DNA from: Pseudomonas sp. LRP2-20
Lineage (GTDB): Bacteria > Pseudomonadota > Gammaproteobacteria > Pseudomonadales > Pseudomonadaceae
DNA length: 64,000 nucleotides
Assembly: GCF_024349685.1 (NCBI RefSeq)
Contig: NZ_AP025944.1
Coordinates: forward strand, 5,287,001 to 5,351,000
Reading direction: 5' to 3'
Program-made: the position numbers and the translations under genes
Notes under the pieces: generated by a model
Told to the model about the DNA's origin: nothing
Databases searched by the model: none
What the model saw: only the letters and a program-made list of their open reading frames with translations
Shown here: in pieces, positions 8,720 through 21,199 of the stretch
Layout of the letters: the number at the start of each line of letters is the position of its first letter
How positions within the stretch are numbered: the first letter of the stretch is position 1

Positions 8720-10390
8720 ATGCAAACCTGGCAACAACTCTATACCCCGCTTGGTAGTCTCGGCCTGTCCGCGCTGGCGGCGGTCATCCCTATCGTGTTC
8801 TTCTTCCTGGCCCTGGCCGTGTTCCGCCTCAAAGGCCACGTGGCTGGCAGCATCACACTTGCCCTGTCGATCCTGGTGGCGATCTTCGCCTTCCAGATGC
8901 CTGTCGACATGGCCCTGGCTGCTGCAGGTTATGGCTTCCTTTACGGCCTCTGGCCGATTGCCTGGATCATCGTTGCCGCGGTGTTCCTGTACAAACTCAC
9001 GGTCAAGAGCGGCCAGTTCGAAGTGATCCGCAGCTCGGTACTGTCGATCACCGACGACCAGCGCCTGCAGGTGTTGCTGATCGGCTTCTGCTTCGGTGCC
9101 TTCCTCGAAGGCGCGGCCGGCTTCGGCGCCCCGGTGGCAATCACCGCTGCGCTGCTGGTAGGCCTGGGCTTCAACCCGCTGTACGCCGCCGGCCTGTGCC
9201 TGATCGCCAACACTGCACCGGTAGCCTTTGGCGCCCTGGGCATCCCGATCATCGTGGCCGGCCAGGTTACCGGCATCGACGCCTTCCACATCGGCGCCAT
9301 GACCGGCCGCCAGCTGCCGCTGCTGTCGCTGTTCGTACCCTTCTGGCTGGTGTTCATGATGGACGGCCTGCGCGGCGTGAAAGAAACCTGGCCCGCTGCC
9401 CTGGTCGCCGGCCTGAGCTTCGCCGTGACCCAGTACTTCACCTCGAACTTCATCGGCCCTGAGTTGCCGGACATCACCTCGGCCCTGGCCAGCCTGATCT
9501 GCCTGACGCTGTTCCTGAAAGTCTGGCAGCCCAAGCGCGCGTTCGCCGAAGCCAAAGGCAGCGTCGGCGCCGCCGTGGTACAGCCAAGCGGCAGCCAGCC
9601 GACCCCGTACAGCTTCGGCGAGATCTTCAAGGCCTGGTCGCCGTTCCTGATCCTCACCGTGCTGGTCACCATCTGGACCCTGAAGCCGTTCAAGGCGGCC
9701 TTCGCCCCAGGCGGCGCGATGTACAACTTCGTGTTCAACTTCGCCATCCCGCACCTCGACCAGCTGGTGATCAAGACCGCGCCGATCGTCACCGCGCCGA
9801 CTGCCATGCCAGCGGTGTTCAAGCTCGACCCGATCTCTGCCACCGGCACCGCGATCTTCCTCTCGGCGCTGATCTCCATGTGGGTGCTGAAGATCAACTT
9901 CAAAACTGGTCTGACCACTTTCAAAGAGACCTTCTGGGAGCTGCGCTGGCCAATCCTGTCGATCGGCATGGTGCTGGCCTTCGCCTTCGTCACCAACTAC
10001 TCGGGCATGTCTTCGACCATGGCCCTGGTGCTGGCCGGCACGGGCGCCGCGTTCCCGTTCTTCTCGCCGTTCCTTGGCTGGCTGGGCGTGTTCCTGACCG
10101 GTTCCGACACCTCGTCCAACGCCCTGTTCAGCTCGCTGCAGGCAACCACCGCGCACCAGATCGGGGTCAACGACACCCTGCTGGTTGCGGCCAACACCAG
10201 CGGTGGCGTGACCGGCAAGATGATCTCGCCGCAGTCGATCGCCGTGGCCTGCGCCGCCACCGGCCTGGTCGGCAAGGAATCCGACCTGTTCCGCTTCACC
10301 GTCAAGCACAGCCTGTTCTTCGCCACCATCGTCGGCCTGATCACCTTGATCCAGGCCTATTGGCTGACCGGCATGCTGGTTCATCACTAA
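8720..10390 (+). CDS. lldP: L-lactate permease LldP
   Basis: Inner-membrane lactate:H+ symporter (also takes glycolate in relatives). It has 556 residues, the family's usual length, with about 12-14 hydrophobic segments across the whole protein. Conserved stretches include [16 protein letters not shown] (near residue 130) and the C-terminal [14 protein letters not shown]. It is the first gene of an operon with lldD and the D-lactate dehydrogenase. Stop-to-start distance to lldD is 63 bp. Confidence 0.97.
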   Translation: MQTWQQLYTPLGSLGLSALAAVIPIVFFFLALAVFRLKGHVAGSITLALSILVAIFAFQMPVDMALAAAGYGFLYGLWPIAWIIVAAVFLYKLTVKSGQFEVIRSSVLSITDDQRLQVLLIGFCFGAFLEGAAGFGAPVAITAALLVGLGFNPLYAAGLCLIANTAPVAFGALGIPIIVAGQVTGIDAFHIGAMTGRQLPLLSLFVPFWLVFMMDGLRGVKETWPAALVAGLSFAVTQYFTSNFIGPELPDITSALASLICLTLFLKVWQPKRAFAEAKGSVGAAVVQPSGSQPTPYSFGEIFKAWSPFLILTVLVTIWTLKPFKAAFAPGGAMYNFVFNFAIPHLDQLVIKTAPIVTAPTAMPAVFKLDPISATGTAIFLSALISMWVLKINFKTGLTTFKETFWELRWPILSIGMVLAFAFVTNYSGMSSTMALVLAGTGAAFPFFSPFLGWLGVFLTGSDTSSNALFSSLQATTAHQIGVNDTLLVAANTSGGVTGKMISPQSIAVACAATGLVGKESDLFRFTVKHSLFFATIVGLITLIQAYWLTGMLVHH

Positions 10391-10453
10391 AGTGAAAGGG
10401 GCCGGGCGCCCAGACGCGCCCGGCATCTCCTTCAACCCACGCTGCGAGAATCC

Positions 10454-11599
10454 ATGATCATTTCCGCCTCCACCGACTATCGCGCCGCGGCCCAACGCAA
10501 GCTGCCTCCCTTCCTCTTCCACTACGCCGACGGCGGCGCCTACGCCGAGCACACCCTGCGCCACAACGTCTCGGACCTGGCCAGCATCGCCCTGCGCCAG
10601 CGCGTGCTGAAGAACATGTCCGAGCTCAGCCTCTCCACCCGCCTGTTCGACGAAACCCTGAGCATGCCCGTGGCCCTGGCCCCGGTCGGCCTCACCGGCA
10701 TGTACGCCCGCCGTGGCGAAGTGCAGGCGGCTCGCGCCGCGGCGGCGCACGGCATTCCGTTCACCATGTCGACGGTGTCGGTGTGCCCGATCGAAGAAGT
10801 GGCACCCGCCATCGACCGGCCGATGTGGTTCCAGCTGTACGTGCTCAAGGACCGCGGCTTCATGCGCAACGCCCTGGAGCGGGCCAAGGCCGCTGGCGTG
10901 AAAACCCTGGTGTTCACCGTCGACATGCCGGTTCCCGGCGCCCGCTACCGCGACGCCCACTCCGGCATGAGCGGCGCGAACGGCCCGATGCGCCGCGTGC
11001 TGCAGGCCATGACCCACCCCGAGTGGGCGTGGGATGTTGGCGTGATGGGCCGCCCGCATGATCTGGGCAATATCTCCAAGTACCGTGGCAACCCCACGGG
11101 CCTGGCCGACTACATCGGCTGGCTGGGCAACAACTTCGACCCGTCGATCTCGTGGAAGGACCTGGAGTGGATCCGCGAATTCTGGGACGGCCCGATGATC
11201 ATCAAGGGCATCCTTGACGCCGACGACGCCCGTGACGCGGTCAAGTTCGGCGCCGACGGCATCGTCGTGTCCAACCACGGCGGCCGCCAGCTCGACGGCG
11301 TGCTGTCCAGCGCCCGCGCCCTGCCGGCGATTGCCGATGCCGTCAAAGGCGACCTGAAGATCCTCGCCGACTCCGGCATCCGCAGCGGCCTCGACGTGGT
11401 GCGCATGATCGCCCTCGGTGCCGACACCGTGCTGATCGGCCGCGCCTTCCTCTGGGCCCTGGCCGTGCATGGTCAGGCCGGGGTGAAGAACCTGCTCGAA
11501 CTGTTCGAGAAGGAAATGCGCGTGGCCATGGTGCTGACCGGCGCCAAGTCGATCAGCGAGATCACCCGCGAGTCGTTGGTCCGCGAACTGGGCGCCTGA
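10454..11599 (+). CDS. lldD: L-lactate dehydrogenase (FMN, quinone-linked) LldD
   Basis: Oxidises L-lactate to pyruvate and passes electrons to the respiratory quinone pool at the inner membrane. It has 381 residues. It is an FMN-dependent alpha-hydroxyacid dehydrogenase barrel with the active-site segment [12 protein letters not shown] (catalytic His plus substrate-binding Arg) and the FMN phosphate-binding region [23 protein letters not shown]. It is the second gene of the lactate operon. Confidence 0.98.
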   Translation: MIISASTDYRAAAQRKLPPFLFHYADGGAYAEHTLRHNVSDLASIALRQRVLKNMSELSLSTRLFDETLSMPVALAPVGLTGMYARRGEVQAARAAAAHGIPFTMSTVSVCPIEEVAPAIDRPMWFQLYVLKDRGFMRNALERAKAAGVKTLVFTVDMPVPGARYRDAHSGMSGANGPMRRVLQAMTHPEWAWDVGVMGRPHDLGNISKYRGNPTGLADYIGWLGNNFDPSISWKDLEWIREFWDGPMIIKGILDADDARDAVKFGADGIVVSNHGGRQLDGVLSSARALPAIADAVKGDLKILADSGIRSGLDVVRMIALGADTVLIGRAFLWALAVHGQAGVKNLLELFEKEMRVAMVLTGAKSISEITRESLVRELGA

Positions 11600-11674
11600 G
11601 CGCCCCTCTACAGTACCGCCTGAATGACCGGGGCACGCCGCGCACCAGACGCCGCGGCCCCGCGAGGAGATTGC

Positions 11675-14488
<2,814 letters not shown>

Positions 14489-14493
14489 TGTTT

Positions 14494-14738
14494 TTGGCGC
14501 CTGGGAGATCGAGCGCCGCCCGCGCGGCGCATCGCGAGCTGCGCTCGCTCCTACGTTTGTTTCGGGCCAATGATTCCTGGGGGATTTGCGCGCGAACGCC
14601 TGGGCGCATGGCGCGATATCGCGTCGTACGAACAAGGCGGTCGCGCGCGCCTGTCACAGGCATCACTGGCCCGAAACAAACGTAGGAGCTCGCGATGCGC
14701 CGCGCGGGCGGCGCTCGATCTCCCAGACGCTGAACATC
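14494..14738. repeat. Long palindromic repeat, copy 1 (about 245 bp)
   Basis: Two arms of about 75 bp (14494-14570 and 14662-14738) are near-perfect inverted repeats containing GATCGAGCGCCGCCCGCG and CCTACGTTTGTTTCGGGCCA. They surround a loop of about 90 bp that includes AACAAGGCGGTCGCGC. The left arm has an extra GCGCTCG relative to the right arm. A second copy, including the loop, lies at 60309-60560. Together with the next 140 bp, which show nothing else clear, this fills the gap between dld and the following gene. Confidence 0.9.
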
Positions 14739-14881
14739 TCAGGCCAATACCCACCTTCCCACTGCAACATCCCGCCACACACCGCCATATCGCCAAGCCA
14801 TAACCCCAATGGAACCCTCGCAAAACCCCGGCAGTCCACCTTTATAGGCCCACCTCCCAGCGGCCATAAAAGGAGACACCC

Positions 14882-15175
14882 ATGAAAGGTACCGCGCTTT
14901 CGGCCCTCTTCGCGGCCGCTACCCTCCTGGCATCCCCGGCCTTCGCCGCCGATGACCTGTGCACCACCAACCTGCAGAAGATCGACGACAGCATGGCCAC
15001 CGCCGGCGCCACCTCCGAAGGCCTGGACAAAGCCCTCACCGAGCAGGTCGACAAGGCCAAGTCCGCCCAGGCCTCAGGTGACACCAAAGGCTGCATCGCC
15101 ATCACCAGCAAGGTGCTGGAGCGCCTGGAAAAGACCGAGAAAGGCGGCGGTTCGGCCGGCGGCAGCGGTGCTTGA
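14882..15175 (+). CDS. Small secreted (periplasmic) hypothetical protein
   Basis: It has 97 residues, with a clear Sec signal peptide (MKGTALSALFAAATLLASPAFA, cleavage after AFA near residue 22). A mature helical domain with two cysteines (LCTTN, KGCIAI) and a Gly/Ser-rich tail follows. An AAAGGAGA ribosome site precedes the ATG. Similar small exported proteins occur next to ssrA in pseudomonads, but I know no assigned function. The cysteines could form one disulfide. Confidence 0.85.
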   Translation: MKGTALSALFAAATLLASPAFAADDLCTTNLQKIDDSMATAGATSEGLDKALTEQVDKAKSAQASGDTKGCIAITSKVLERLEKTEKGGGSAGGSGA

Positions 15176-15230
15176 GCCCTCGCAGTGCGGACGACCGGGA
15201 CCGGTTGTCGACGTCGCCCGCGCAATGGCG

Positions 15231-15236
15231 TATACT
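15231..15236 (+). promoter_or_regulatory. -10 element of the ssrA promoter
   Basis: TATACT lies 42 bp upstream of the mature tmRNA 5' end, which fits a precursor with a leader removed by RNase P. A TTGTCG at 15205-15210 could be the -35 but has a long 20-base spacing. Confidence 0.5.
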
Positions 15237-15278
15237 CAGCCTCACGTGCCGTAAGGTGCGTTAGCCAAGAGCTAGTGT

Positions 15279-15670
15279 GGGGCCGATCAGGATTCGACGC
15301 CGGTAGCGAAACTCTAGGTGCATGCCGAGTTGGTAACAGAACTCGTAAATCCACTGTTGCAACTTTCTATAGTTGCCAATGACGAAAACTACGAGGGCTA
15401 CGCTCTCGCTGCGTAAGCAGCTGAGCCCGCTCTCCTGGTAGCTTCGGCTCCAGCAATCATCAGGGGATGCCTGTAAACCCGAAATGATTGTCATACAGAA
15501 CAGGATCGTCGTGTAGCACGTTGGGGGCAAAGCGACTAAAACTTACCCAACTCATCCAAAGCACCCTGCCCGTCGGGCGGCTGCGGATTAAATCAGTAGA
15601 CACGGCTAAGCATGTAGTACCGACAGCGGAGTACTGGCGGACGGGGGTTCAAATCCCCCCGGCTCCACCA
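15279..15670 (+). ncRNA. ssrA: Transfer-messenger RNA (tmRNA)
   Basis: It rescues stalled ribosomes with SmpB. The 5' end GGGGCCGATCAGGATTCGAC and the 3' end GGTTC...CCCCGGCTCCACCA are the diagnostic tRNA-like termini. The tag reading frame starts at GCC 15375 and ends with TAA at 15416, giving ANDENYEGYALAA. The length is 392 bases. The 3' end, an alanine-tRNA-like T arm and acceptor stem, is the insertion point of the adjacent island, which leaves the gene intact. Confidence 0.98.
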
Positions 15671-15683
15671 AATGATCAATCAA

Positions 15684-15707
15684 AGACGTCCACGGACGTC
15701 TTTTTTT
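15684..15707 (+). terminator. Terminator following ssrA
   Basis: Stem AGACGTC / GACGTCT with a CACG loop, followed by seven T. A closely similar terminator with the same downstream bases (TTTTTTTGTG.CTGAAA) sits at the right island end (50037-50060). This is consistent with duplication or replacement of the ssrA 3' flank on integration. Confidence 0.85.
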
Positions 15708-15783
15708 GTGCCTGAAACCCAGTAAATAAGGGGCTTTCAGCGCCATCAGGATCCGATAGCGTCCAACAGGATCTACGAGATTC

Positions 15784-15853
15784 GGTATTCCAAGTGGTAT
15801 TCCAAGCCATCTACTGGTAGTTTTTGGAATACCGAAACCGCTTTTGGAATACC
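15784..15853. repeat. Left-end integrase arm-type repeats
   Basis: The 10-mer GGTATTCCAA occurs as a direct pair at 15784-15793 and 15796-15805. Its inverse TTGGAATACC occurs at 15824-15833 and 15844-15853, directly before the integrase start. An almost identical direct pair is found at the right end (49937-49959). The repeats probably bind the integrase and also cover its promoter, which suggests autoregulation. Confidence 0.8.
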
Positions 15854-15855
15854 GC

Positions 15856-17103
15856 ATGTGCGCTCAAGCCACCCGCCTCTCGGACCTCAAAGTCAAAGCC
15901 GCTAAGCCTCAAGAGAAGGACTACGTCCTAAGCGATGGTGACGGCCTTCAAATGCGAGTGAGAAGTAATGGCTCTAAACTCTGGAACTTCAACTACCGAC
16001 ATCCGGTGACGAAGAACCGGATCAACATGGGCCTCGGGACCTTCCCCGAAATTTCATTGGCGCAAGCCCGCAAGCGTACCGTTGAGGCACGCGAGCTCCT
16101 CGCTCACGGCATCGACCCCAAAGAGAAACGGGATGCAGTGCAGCAGGCTAAGAAGGCAGCGACTGAGCACACTTTCCAGAACGTGGCGACGGCCTGGTAT
16201 GAGCTGAAAAAAGATGCAGTGACACAGGCCTACGCTGAGGACATCTGGCGCTCCCTCACACTGCACATCTTTCCGTATCTGGGACACACACCACTATCGA
16301 CCATAAGTGCCCCTCAGGTCATTAACCTGCTCCGCCCACTCGAAACCAAGGGCAGCCTTGAAACCGTAAAACGACTGACACAGCGGCTCAACGAGATCAT
16401 GACCTACGGGGTCAACTCGGGACTGATTCACGCAAACCCGCTCAGTGGCATCCGCTCCGTTTTCAAGAAACCGAAAAAGAAAAACATGGCGGCACTACCC
16501 CCCGATGAGCTGAAAGAACTCATGGTGGCAATCGCCAATGCCAGCATAAAAAGAACAACACGCTGCCTGATCGAGTGGCAGCTTCACACCATGACCCGGC
16601 CAGTCGAAGCAGCGACTACCCGCTGGGCAGATATCGACATCGAGAAGAAGATCTGGACGATTCCTGCGGAGCGAATGAAAAAGCGCCGCGCGCACATTGT
16701 CCCGCTCACGGAGCAGGCTCTTGCACTCCTCGAAGCGATCAAGCCCTACAGTGGACATCGGGAATTTGTGTTCCCTGCAGACCGAAACCCACGTACCCAC
16801 TGCAACAGCCAGACCGCCAACATGGCGCTAAAACGAATGGGCTTCGAGGGGCGTCTGGTCAGCCACGGCATGCGGTCGATGGCCAGCACCATCCTCAACG
16901 AGCATGGCTGGGATCCCGAATTGATCGAGGTAGCACTTGCCCACGTCGATAAAGACGAGGTTCGCAGTGCCTACAACCGCGCGGACTACATCGAGCGGAG
17001 ACGGCCGATGATGATCTGGTGGAGTGAGCATATCCAGGAAGCAGCGACGGGTAATCTGTCAGTGTCAGCTATCCAAGAAAATCGGCACAGGGAGGTCGTT
17101 TAG
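15856..17103 (+). CDS. P4-type tyrosine integrase
   Basis: Site-specific recombinase that would integrate and excise the island at ssrA. It has 415 residues, with an N-terminal DUF4102 arm-binding domain (LSDLKVKAAKP... DYVLSDGDGLQMRV) and a core-binding domain. The catalytic domain has R248 (TMTRPVEA), H337 and R340 (SHGMRSM), H363 (LAHVDKD) and nucleophile Y373 (VRSAYNR). All key residues are present. The ATG at 15856 begins the conserved domain. An in-frame TTG at 15844 lies inside an arm repeat. No clear Shine-Dalgarno is seen. Confidence 0.96.
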   Translation: MCAQATRLSDLKVKAAKPQEKDYVLSDGDGLQMRVRSNGSKLWNFNYRHPVTKNRINMGLGTFPEISLAQARKRTVEARELLAHGIDPKEKRDAVQQAKKAATEHTFQNVATAWYELKKDAVTQAYAEDIWRSLTLHIFPYLGHTPLSTISAPQVINLLRPLETKGSLETVKRLTQRLNEIMTYGVNSGLIHANPLSGIRSVFKKPKKKNMAALPPDELKELMVAIANASIKRTTRCLIEWQLHTMTRPVEAATTRWADIDIEKKIWTIPAERMKKRRAHIVPLTEQALALLEAIKPYSGHREFVFPADRNPRTHCNSQTANMALKRMGFEGRLVSHGMRSMASTILNEHGWDPELIEVALAHVDKDEVRSAYNRADYIERRRPMMIWWSEHIQEAATGNLSVSAIQENRHREVV

Positions 17104-17306
17104 ATCCGCTGACACTGCCTCAAAGTGGGCAGTCCCAACAGCCTAACGGCCAAAGGCGGTCATCAGCGATCAGCGTGATCGCTAATGAGGCTTTACTCAA
17201 CCTCGTAGCCGAAACAACGGCAATGTATCTATCCTCGAACATAATGACTCATACATCGGCTTGAATGCCTAGCCTGGCAAAACCACGAGGTCGACCAGGG
17301 ATGGCT

Positions 17307-18185
17307 TTAGTCTAAGCTCAGCCAGAGTTTCAACTCAGCCCGGTTCGCCAGCACCAACTGCTGGGCTTCAGGGCGGGCGTCATGCAGGTTCGGATTTACG
17401 TGAAACCGTTTCACTACGTACTTCGCCAATGCTTGTGAGCTTTTGACCACAAGCTGCCCATCAGTCATGGCGTAGTCCACTTCAATGATCGACCGTTGCG
17501 CCGGCGTCAGGCGCTCGTCCGGCTTGAAGATCACATCGATCTTGGTGTTCCACTCCACGTCGTGCTCGACACCATTTTCCGTCTGATCGTCGAGCAGTTC
17601 CGGCTCGCCTCGAAAACGGCTCAACACAAAGTCCCGGTACTCACGGTTCTTCTCGCAATAAGCCCGCACGTGCCAACGCATCCCGGTGTACACCAACGTG
17701 TGCGGCGCAATAGTGCGCCCTTCCACTTCCGGCGTTTTGAACGACACGTACTCGATGTCCAGACGCCGCTTTTCACGACACGCCTTGAGCAGTGGCCGCA
17801 GCACCTCGGGCCTCACTGAGCGATCGGGTACCTTCAACACTTCAGTGTGCGCGTAAGCCAGGTTCAACCCTTCGATATGCGGCGCACGCTCATCGTTGTG
17901 GTTGAGCAGGTCCAGGTAGGCACTGGCGCTGTCGTCGATGAACAACGGTTTGAACTGCTGGGTTGGCACGTAGCCTTTGATCTGCTTGTCGTAGACCAGA
18001 TTCTTCGAGGCATAGTCGGTGATGTAGGTGTTGATGTCCTTCGATGCTTGCTGCCGGCTGATGCCGAAGCACTGCATCAAGTGGTTGGTAGTCAGGCGCC
18101 CTTCCCACCAGACCACCGTTTCGATCAGGCGGTAGCGCAGGGCAAGGTCCCAGCGGATTTGATCCATGCTTTGCTTATGTTTCAT
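17307..18185 (-). CDS. WYL-domain transcription regulator (CapW/BrxR type)
   Basis: It has 292 residues. An N-terminal winged helix (WWEGRLTTNHLMQCFGISRQQASKDINTYI, about residues 27-56) precedes a WYL ligand-sensing domain with the stretch HTLVYTGMRWHVRAYC and YRDFVLSRF. The C-terminal extension is typical of BrxR/CapW proteins. Such regulators repress anti-phage systems. It sits next to the GTPase/ATPase operon and is clearly related to the BREX regulator at 46305-47237 (HSLVNTGLRWHVRAYC). Its target is likely its own promoter and possibly the neighbouring operon. Confidence 0.9.
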   Translation of the reverse strand: MKHKQSMDQIRWDLALRYRLIETVVWWEGRLTTNHLMQCFGISRQQASKDINTYITDYASKNLVYDKQIKGYVPTQQFKPLFIDDSASAYLDLLNHNDERAPHIEGLNLAYAHTEVLKVPDRSVRPEVLRPLLKACREKRRLDIEYVSFKTPEVEGRTIAPHTLVYTGMRWHVRAYCEKNREYRDFVLSRFRGEPELLDDQTENGVEHDVEWNTKIDVIFKPDERLTPAQRSIIEVDYAMTDGQLVVKSSQALAKYVVKRFHVNPNLHDARPEAQQLVLANRAELKLWLSLD

Positions 18186-18534
18186 CGTGGGCTCTGAATG
18201 ATTGGCAGCGGGTAGCGACCAGACAAATGACGTGTCGTGAAATCCTACATGTCTGCTAAATCACGATCAACACGCGCTAGATATGTAAAGTATTTATACG
18301 TATCAAGCAGGCGGTCGAAAATCTCCATTGCGAGAGCGCTTCCCTCTTGAGGCCATGCCATCCGCGGCCTGCACAATAGCATATTGCCTTCACCCTCCTA
18401 TCCACTCGCCAGTCAAGCGCAGACGGGATCTGCACCAATCCTTTACCTGTACAAGTAGCCAATATAGACATGTAGCGTTAGTGGACATATCGTTTCACTT
18501 AACGGCAAAAAGCCACTACTCAAGGAAGCGATAA
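18186..18534. promoter_or_regulatory. Regulatory gap with inverted CTACATGTCT motifs
   Basis: This is 349 bp of A/T-rich DNA between the WYL regulator and the small membrane gene. CTACATGTCT at 18245-18254 and its exact inverse AGACATGTAG at 18466-18475 flank it, next to the two divergent gene starts. TACATGTCTG also occurs before the BREX regulator (47285-47294). These are candidate WYL-regulator half-sites. No gene is supported here. Confidence 0.55.
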
Positions 18535-18780
18535 ATGGAAACCCTGCAGCTCGCACTGCTGAGCCTAAGCGGCATCACTCTGCTCGTTCTCGTGCTGGTG
18601 CACTCGCGGATGGGAGAGGTCTGGGATGTGGTCAGAAACGATCGGGATGTGCAGCGCATCGCTCGGATTCACGAGCACGAGAACAATGAACTGCGCTCCG
18701 AGTTGCGCGCTGAACGTGAGCTGGTGGGGCAACTGCGGCGTCAGGTTCAGATGCTGCTGGGAGTGGCGCCCGAGGGCTGA
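18535..18780 (+). CDS. Small membrane-anchored coiled-coil protein
   Basis: It has 81 residues. One N-terminal membrane segment (residues about 5-23, LALLSLSGITLLVLVLV) precedes a charged helical segment rich in Glu/Arg (HEHENNELRSELRAERELVGQLRRQV) that should form a coiled coil. AAGGAAG lies 8 bases before the ATG. It is convergent with the AAA ATPase operon. I do not recognise a family. Its place between regulator and operon suggests it may be an accessory part of the system or a general phage-type membrane protein. Confidence 0.65.
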   Translation: METLQLALLSLSGITLLVLVLVHSRMGEVWDVVRNDRDVQRIARIHEHENNELRSELRAERELVGQLRRQVQMLLGVAPEG

Positions 18781-18835
18781 AGTATCCCGGATGTGAACGT
18801 GAGCCAGCGCAAGCCTGGCTCACGGGTGGGTACTG

Positions 18836-21190
18836 CTAAAAACTGCGATGAATGCTGGAGAAAAAACCACCTCCACTCCCACCCAGGTGCCTGGTCTCCA
18901 TTATGTGCTTCTTGAACTTCATTTTTTGCTCGTGATCAAGGCATAGGGCTGGATTGTCTGACAGTGCTCGCTTGACCTGATAACTGCCGTCCTCGGCCAA
19001 GATTTGCTGAGCCTCTTTGATCAGCGAAGGATTGCTGGCCAGCTTCTCTCTTACATCCGGATCAGGATCGTTAGCGAGGTTCAGTTGCAAGGCGGCAGAC
19101 AGCTTGGGATTTTTGCTGAGGGTCCCCCTGAGTGCAGGGCTCGCATTACTGAGCAGCGAGCGCTGTTCATCCTCAGTCAAACCAGGGTGCTTGGCGAACG
19201 CTTGCCTCACACTGCTTTTGCCTTCCTCAAGCAACTTGGACTTCACACTGTTCAGTAGCGAGGGATTCAAGATCAGGCCAGCAACAACCGAAGCAAGACG
19301 GTCGCGAGCCAACTTGAACTGGAGGGCTTCGCCTTTGGCACAGGCCGCCAAGGACGCACGTAAATCATCGTCGAGTACATCCTCATCGATCATGCGTATC
19401 AGCAAATCTTGCGGCGCATTGCCATTCAAGCAAGCCAGCTTGAACATCCCATGGTCATACTGCGGTTGACCCTTGACGAGATTGAGCCGAATCGACAGCA
19501 CGTGCTCAGGACACCGCGGATTTGTATAGACCGCCTCCGCCACACTGCGCTGTGCATCCATGGAGAGTTTCTCCAACTGATCACCGGGGCAATCAGGATT
19601 ACGGGCTACCTCCTCCCGCTTCACATGGTTAGGGTCAGCAGCCATCTTGATCATCTGCGCCACGCTCAGCCCCTGATACTCGGATGCCGGGCGCAGCTTC
19701 AGTTTCTCGAATAGCTCCTCGTACTTGCCGACCTGGTCGCGCAAGGTTTCGCGCAAAGGAATGGTGGACTGAATAGCGTCCTTCAGATGCTGCTGCGTCA
19801 ATGCCCCTCCGCCGATGAAGGCGTTGGCTACGGCCTCATTGATCGAGTTCTCGATGTCGGCACCGCAGTAATCCCGACAGAGATTCACCAGCTCATCCAT
19901 TTCCAGGTCAGCGACTTGCTGCCCCGATTTATCCAGATGAATGCTCAGGATTTTTTCTCGCTCCACAGGGTTGGGGAAGCCGACATAGAAGATCTCGTCA
20001 AAGCGCCCCTTGCGCAGCAATTCCGGGGGCAGTGCGGTGATGTCGTTGGCGGTGGCGATGACAAATACGGCACCGGTCTTTTCCTGCATCCAGGTCAGGA
20101 AATAGCCCAGCAGACGAGCAGTCACCTCCGAGGCATTCCCACCGCCCATGCCTACAAACGCTTTCTCCAGCTCATCTACCCACAGGATGCAGGGGCTGAC
20201 AGTCTCGGCCATGCTGAGCGCGCGCCGCATGTTATGCTCGCTCTCCCCCACGTACTTACCCAGCAGAGAACCGATATCCAGACGCAACAGCGGCAGCTGG
20301 AACAAACCGGCAGCTACCTTGGCCGTGAGCGATTTGCCGCAGCCAGGCATGCCTGCGATGAGCACGCCTTTGGGCGTTTTGACGCCCTGCCTCGTTGCCT
20401 CGTCCAGGCGGCGGATAATGGTCGAACGTTGCTCAAGCCATTGCTTCAGGTTTTCCAGGCCACCGATATCGCTGACGCCGACATCGACCCGTACCATCTC
20501 CAGCACACCGCTCTTGACGATGATCTGCTCTTTCTCGTGGAGGATCGTATTCAACGACTGTTCATCGATGGTCTGGGTCTGGCGCGCAACCATCCTCAGT
20601 AGCTGAGCCATTTCGCTGGAGGTCAGCCCGCTCAGGCCAGAAACGGCCAGGTCACTCAGGTGATCCGGAACGGTGAGCTGCCCGCGAGACTCAGCCTCGG
20701 CCAGCATCGCTTTGATTTCAGTGCGGCTCGGTAGAGGCAACGGCAGCAACGTAACCTGGGCCTCGATCGACGCGGGGATGCACACCGCTTCCGAGACCAG
20801 AATGACCGAACACTCGCCTGCATAGTTGCGCTCGATCGAATTCAACAACTGTTTGAGCCGGGCCACCGCAAGCGTATTGTTCTCCAGGGCCAACCGAGCA
20901 CCTTTGATGACGATCAGCGTCTCTTCCAGATCCACGTCCAACAACGCCAACAGAGCGTGCTCCAGCTCCGTTTTACTTGAGTCGAGGTTACTCAGCGGGA
21001 GCTTGTTGTCGACATGCACCCAGCCATAGCCAAGGTTCCATTCGTGGATGCGCTTGAGGTTGGCCTTTTCCTTGAGTCCCAGCAGCAACTGATCGACACG
21101 TGCTTCTTCGGCCGATTGAATGTAGATGGCGGGAGCTCCAGCGAGGAAATGGTCTTCCAACTGGGTTTCGAAAGCCTTTTTATCGGTCAT
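18836..21190 (-). CDS. Ycf46-like AAA+ ATPase with C-terminal LRV-like repeats
   Basis: It has 784 residues and is the last gene of the five-gene operon. Residues about 1-215 look like the degenerate P-loop domain of Ycf46/FtsH-like ATPases. The active AAA+ domain follows, with Walker A at 280-287 (GMPGCGKS), Walker B at 335-340 (ILWVDE) and the LLRKGRFDE segment with arginines near 393-396. Residues about 525-760 consist of short repeats with ANP/SNP turns ([35 protein letters not shown]), resembling leucine-rich-repeat-variant helices. No peptidase motif is seen. It is probably a remodelling ATPase with a recognition domain. The ATG is 9 bp after the upstream stop. Confidence 0.85.
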   Translation of the reverse strand: MTDKKAFETQLEDHFLAGAPAIYIQSAEEARVDQLLLGLKEKANLKRIHEWNLGYGWVHVDNKLPLSNLDSSKTELEHALLALLDVDLEETLIVIKGARLALENNTLAVARLKQLLNSIERNYAGECSVILVSEAVCIPASIEAQVTLLPLPLPSRTEIKAMLAEAESRGQLTVPDHLSDLAVSGLSGLTSSEMAQLLRMVARQTQTIDEQSLNTILHEKEQIIVKSGVLEMVRVDVGVSDIGGLENLKQWLEQRSTIIRRLDEATRQGVKTPKGVLIAGMPGCGKSLTAKVAAGLFQLPLLRLDIGSLLGKYVGESEHNMRRALSMAETVSPCILWVDELEKAFVGMGGGNASEVTARLLGYFLTWMQEKTGAVFVIATANDITALPPELLRKGRFDEIFYVGFPNPVEREKILSIHLDKSGQQVADLEMDELVNLCRDYCGADIENSINEAVANAFIGGGALTQQHLKDAIQSTIPLRETLRDQVGKYEELFEKLKLRPASEYQGLSVAQMIKMAADPNHVKREEVARNPDCPGDQLEKLSMDAQRSVAEAVYTNPRCPEHVLSIRLNLVKGQPQYDHGMFKLACLNGNAPQDLLIRMIDEDVLDDDLRASLAACAKGEALQFKLARDRLASVVAGLILNPSLLNSVKSKLLEEGKSSVRQAFAKHPGLTEDEQRSLLSNASPALRGTLSKNPKLSAALQLNLANDPDPDVREKLASNPSLIKEAQQILAEDGSYQVKRALSDNPALCLDHEQKMKFKKHIMETRHLGGSGGGFFSSIHRSF

Positions 21191-21199
21191 CACTCAGCC

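Noticed and set aside
14494..14738. An insertion sequence at the long palindrome
   Set aside because: No transposase frame is present, and the element is about 245 bp. It is a non-coding repeat.
15488..15715. A plus-strand frame inside ssrA
   Set aside because: It lies within the tmRNA and its terminator. Only the 13-codon tag frame is translated.
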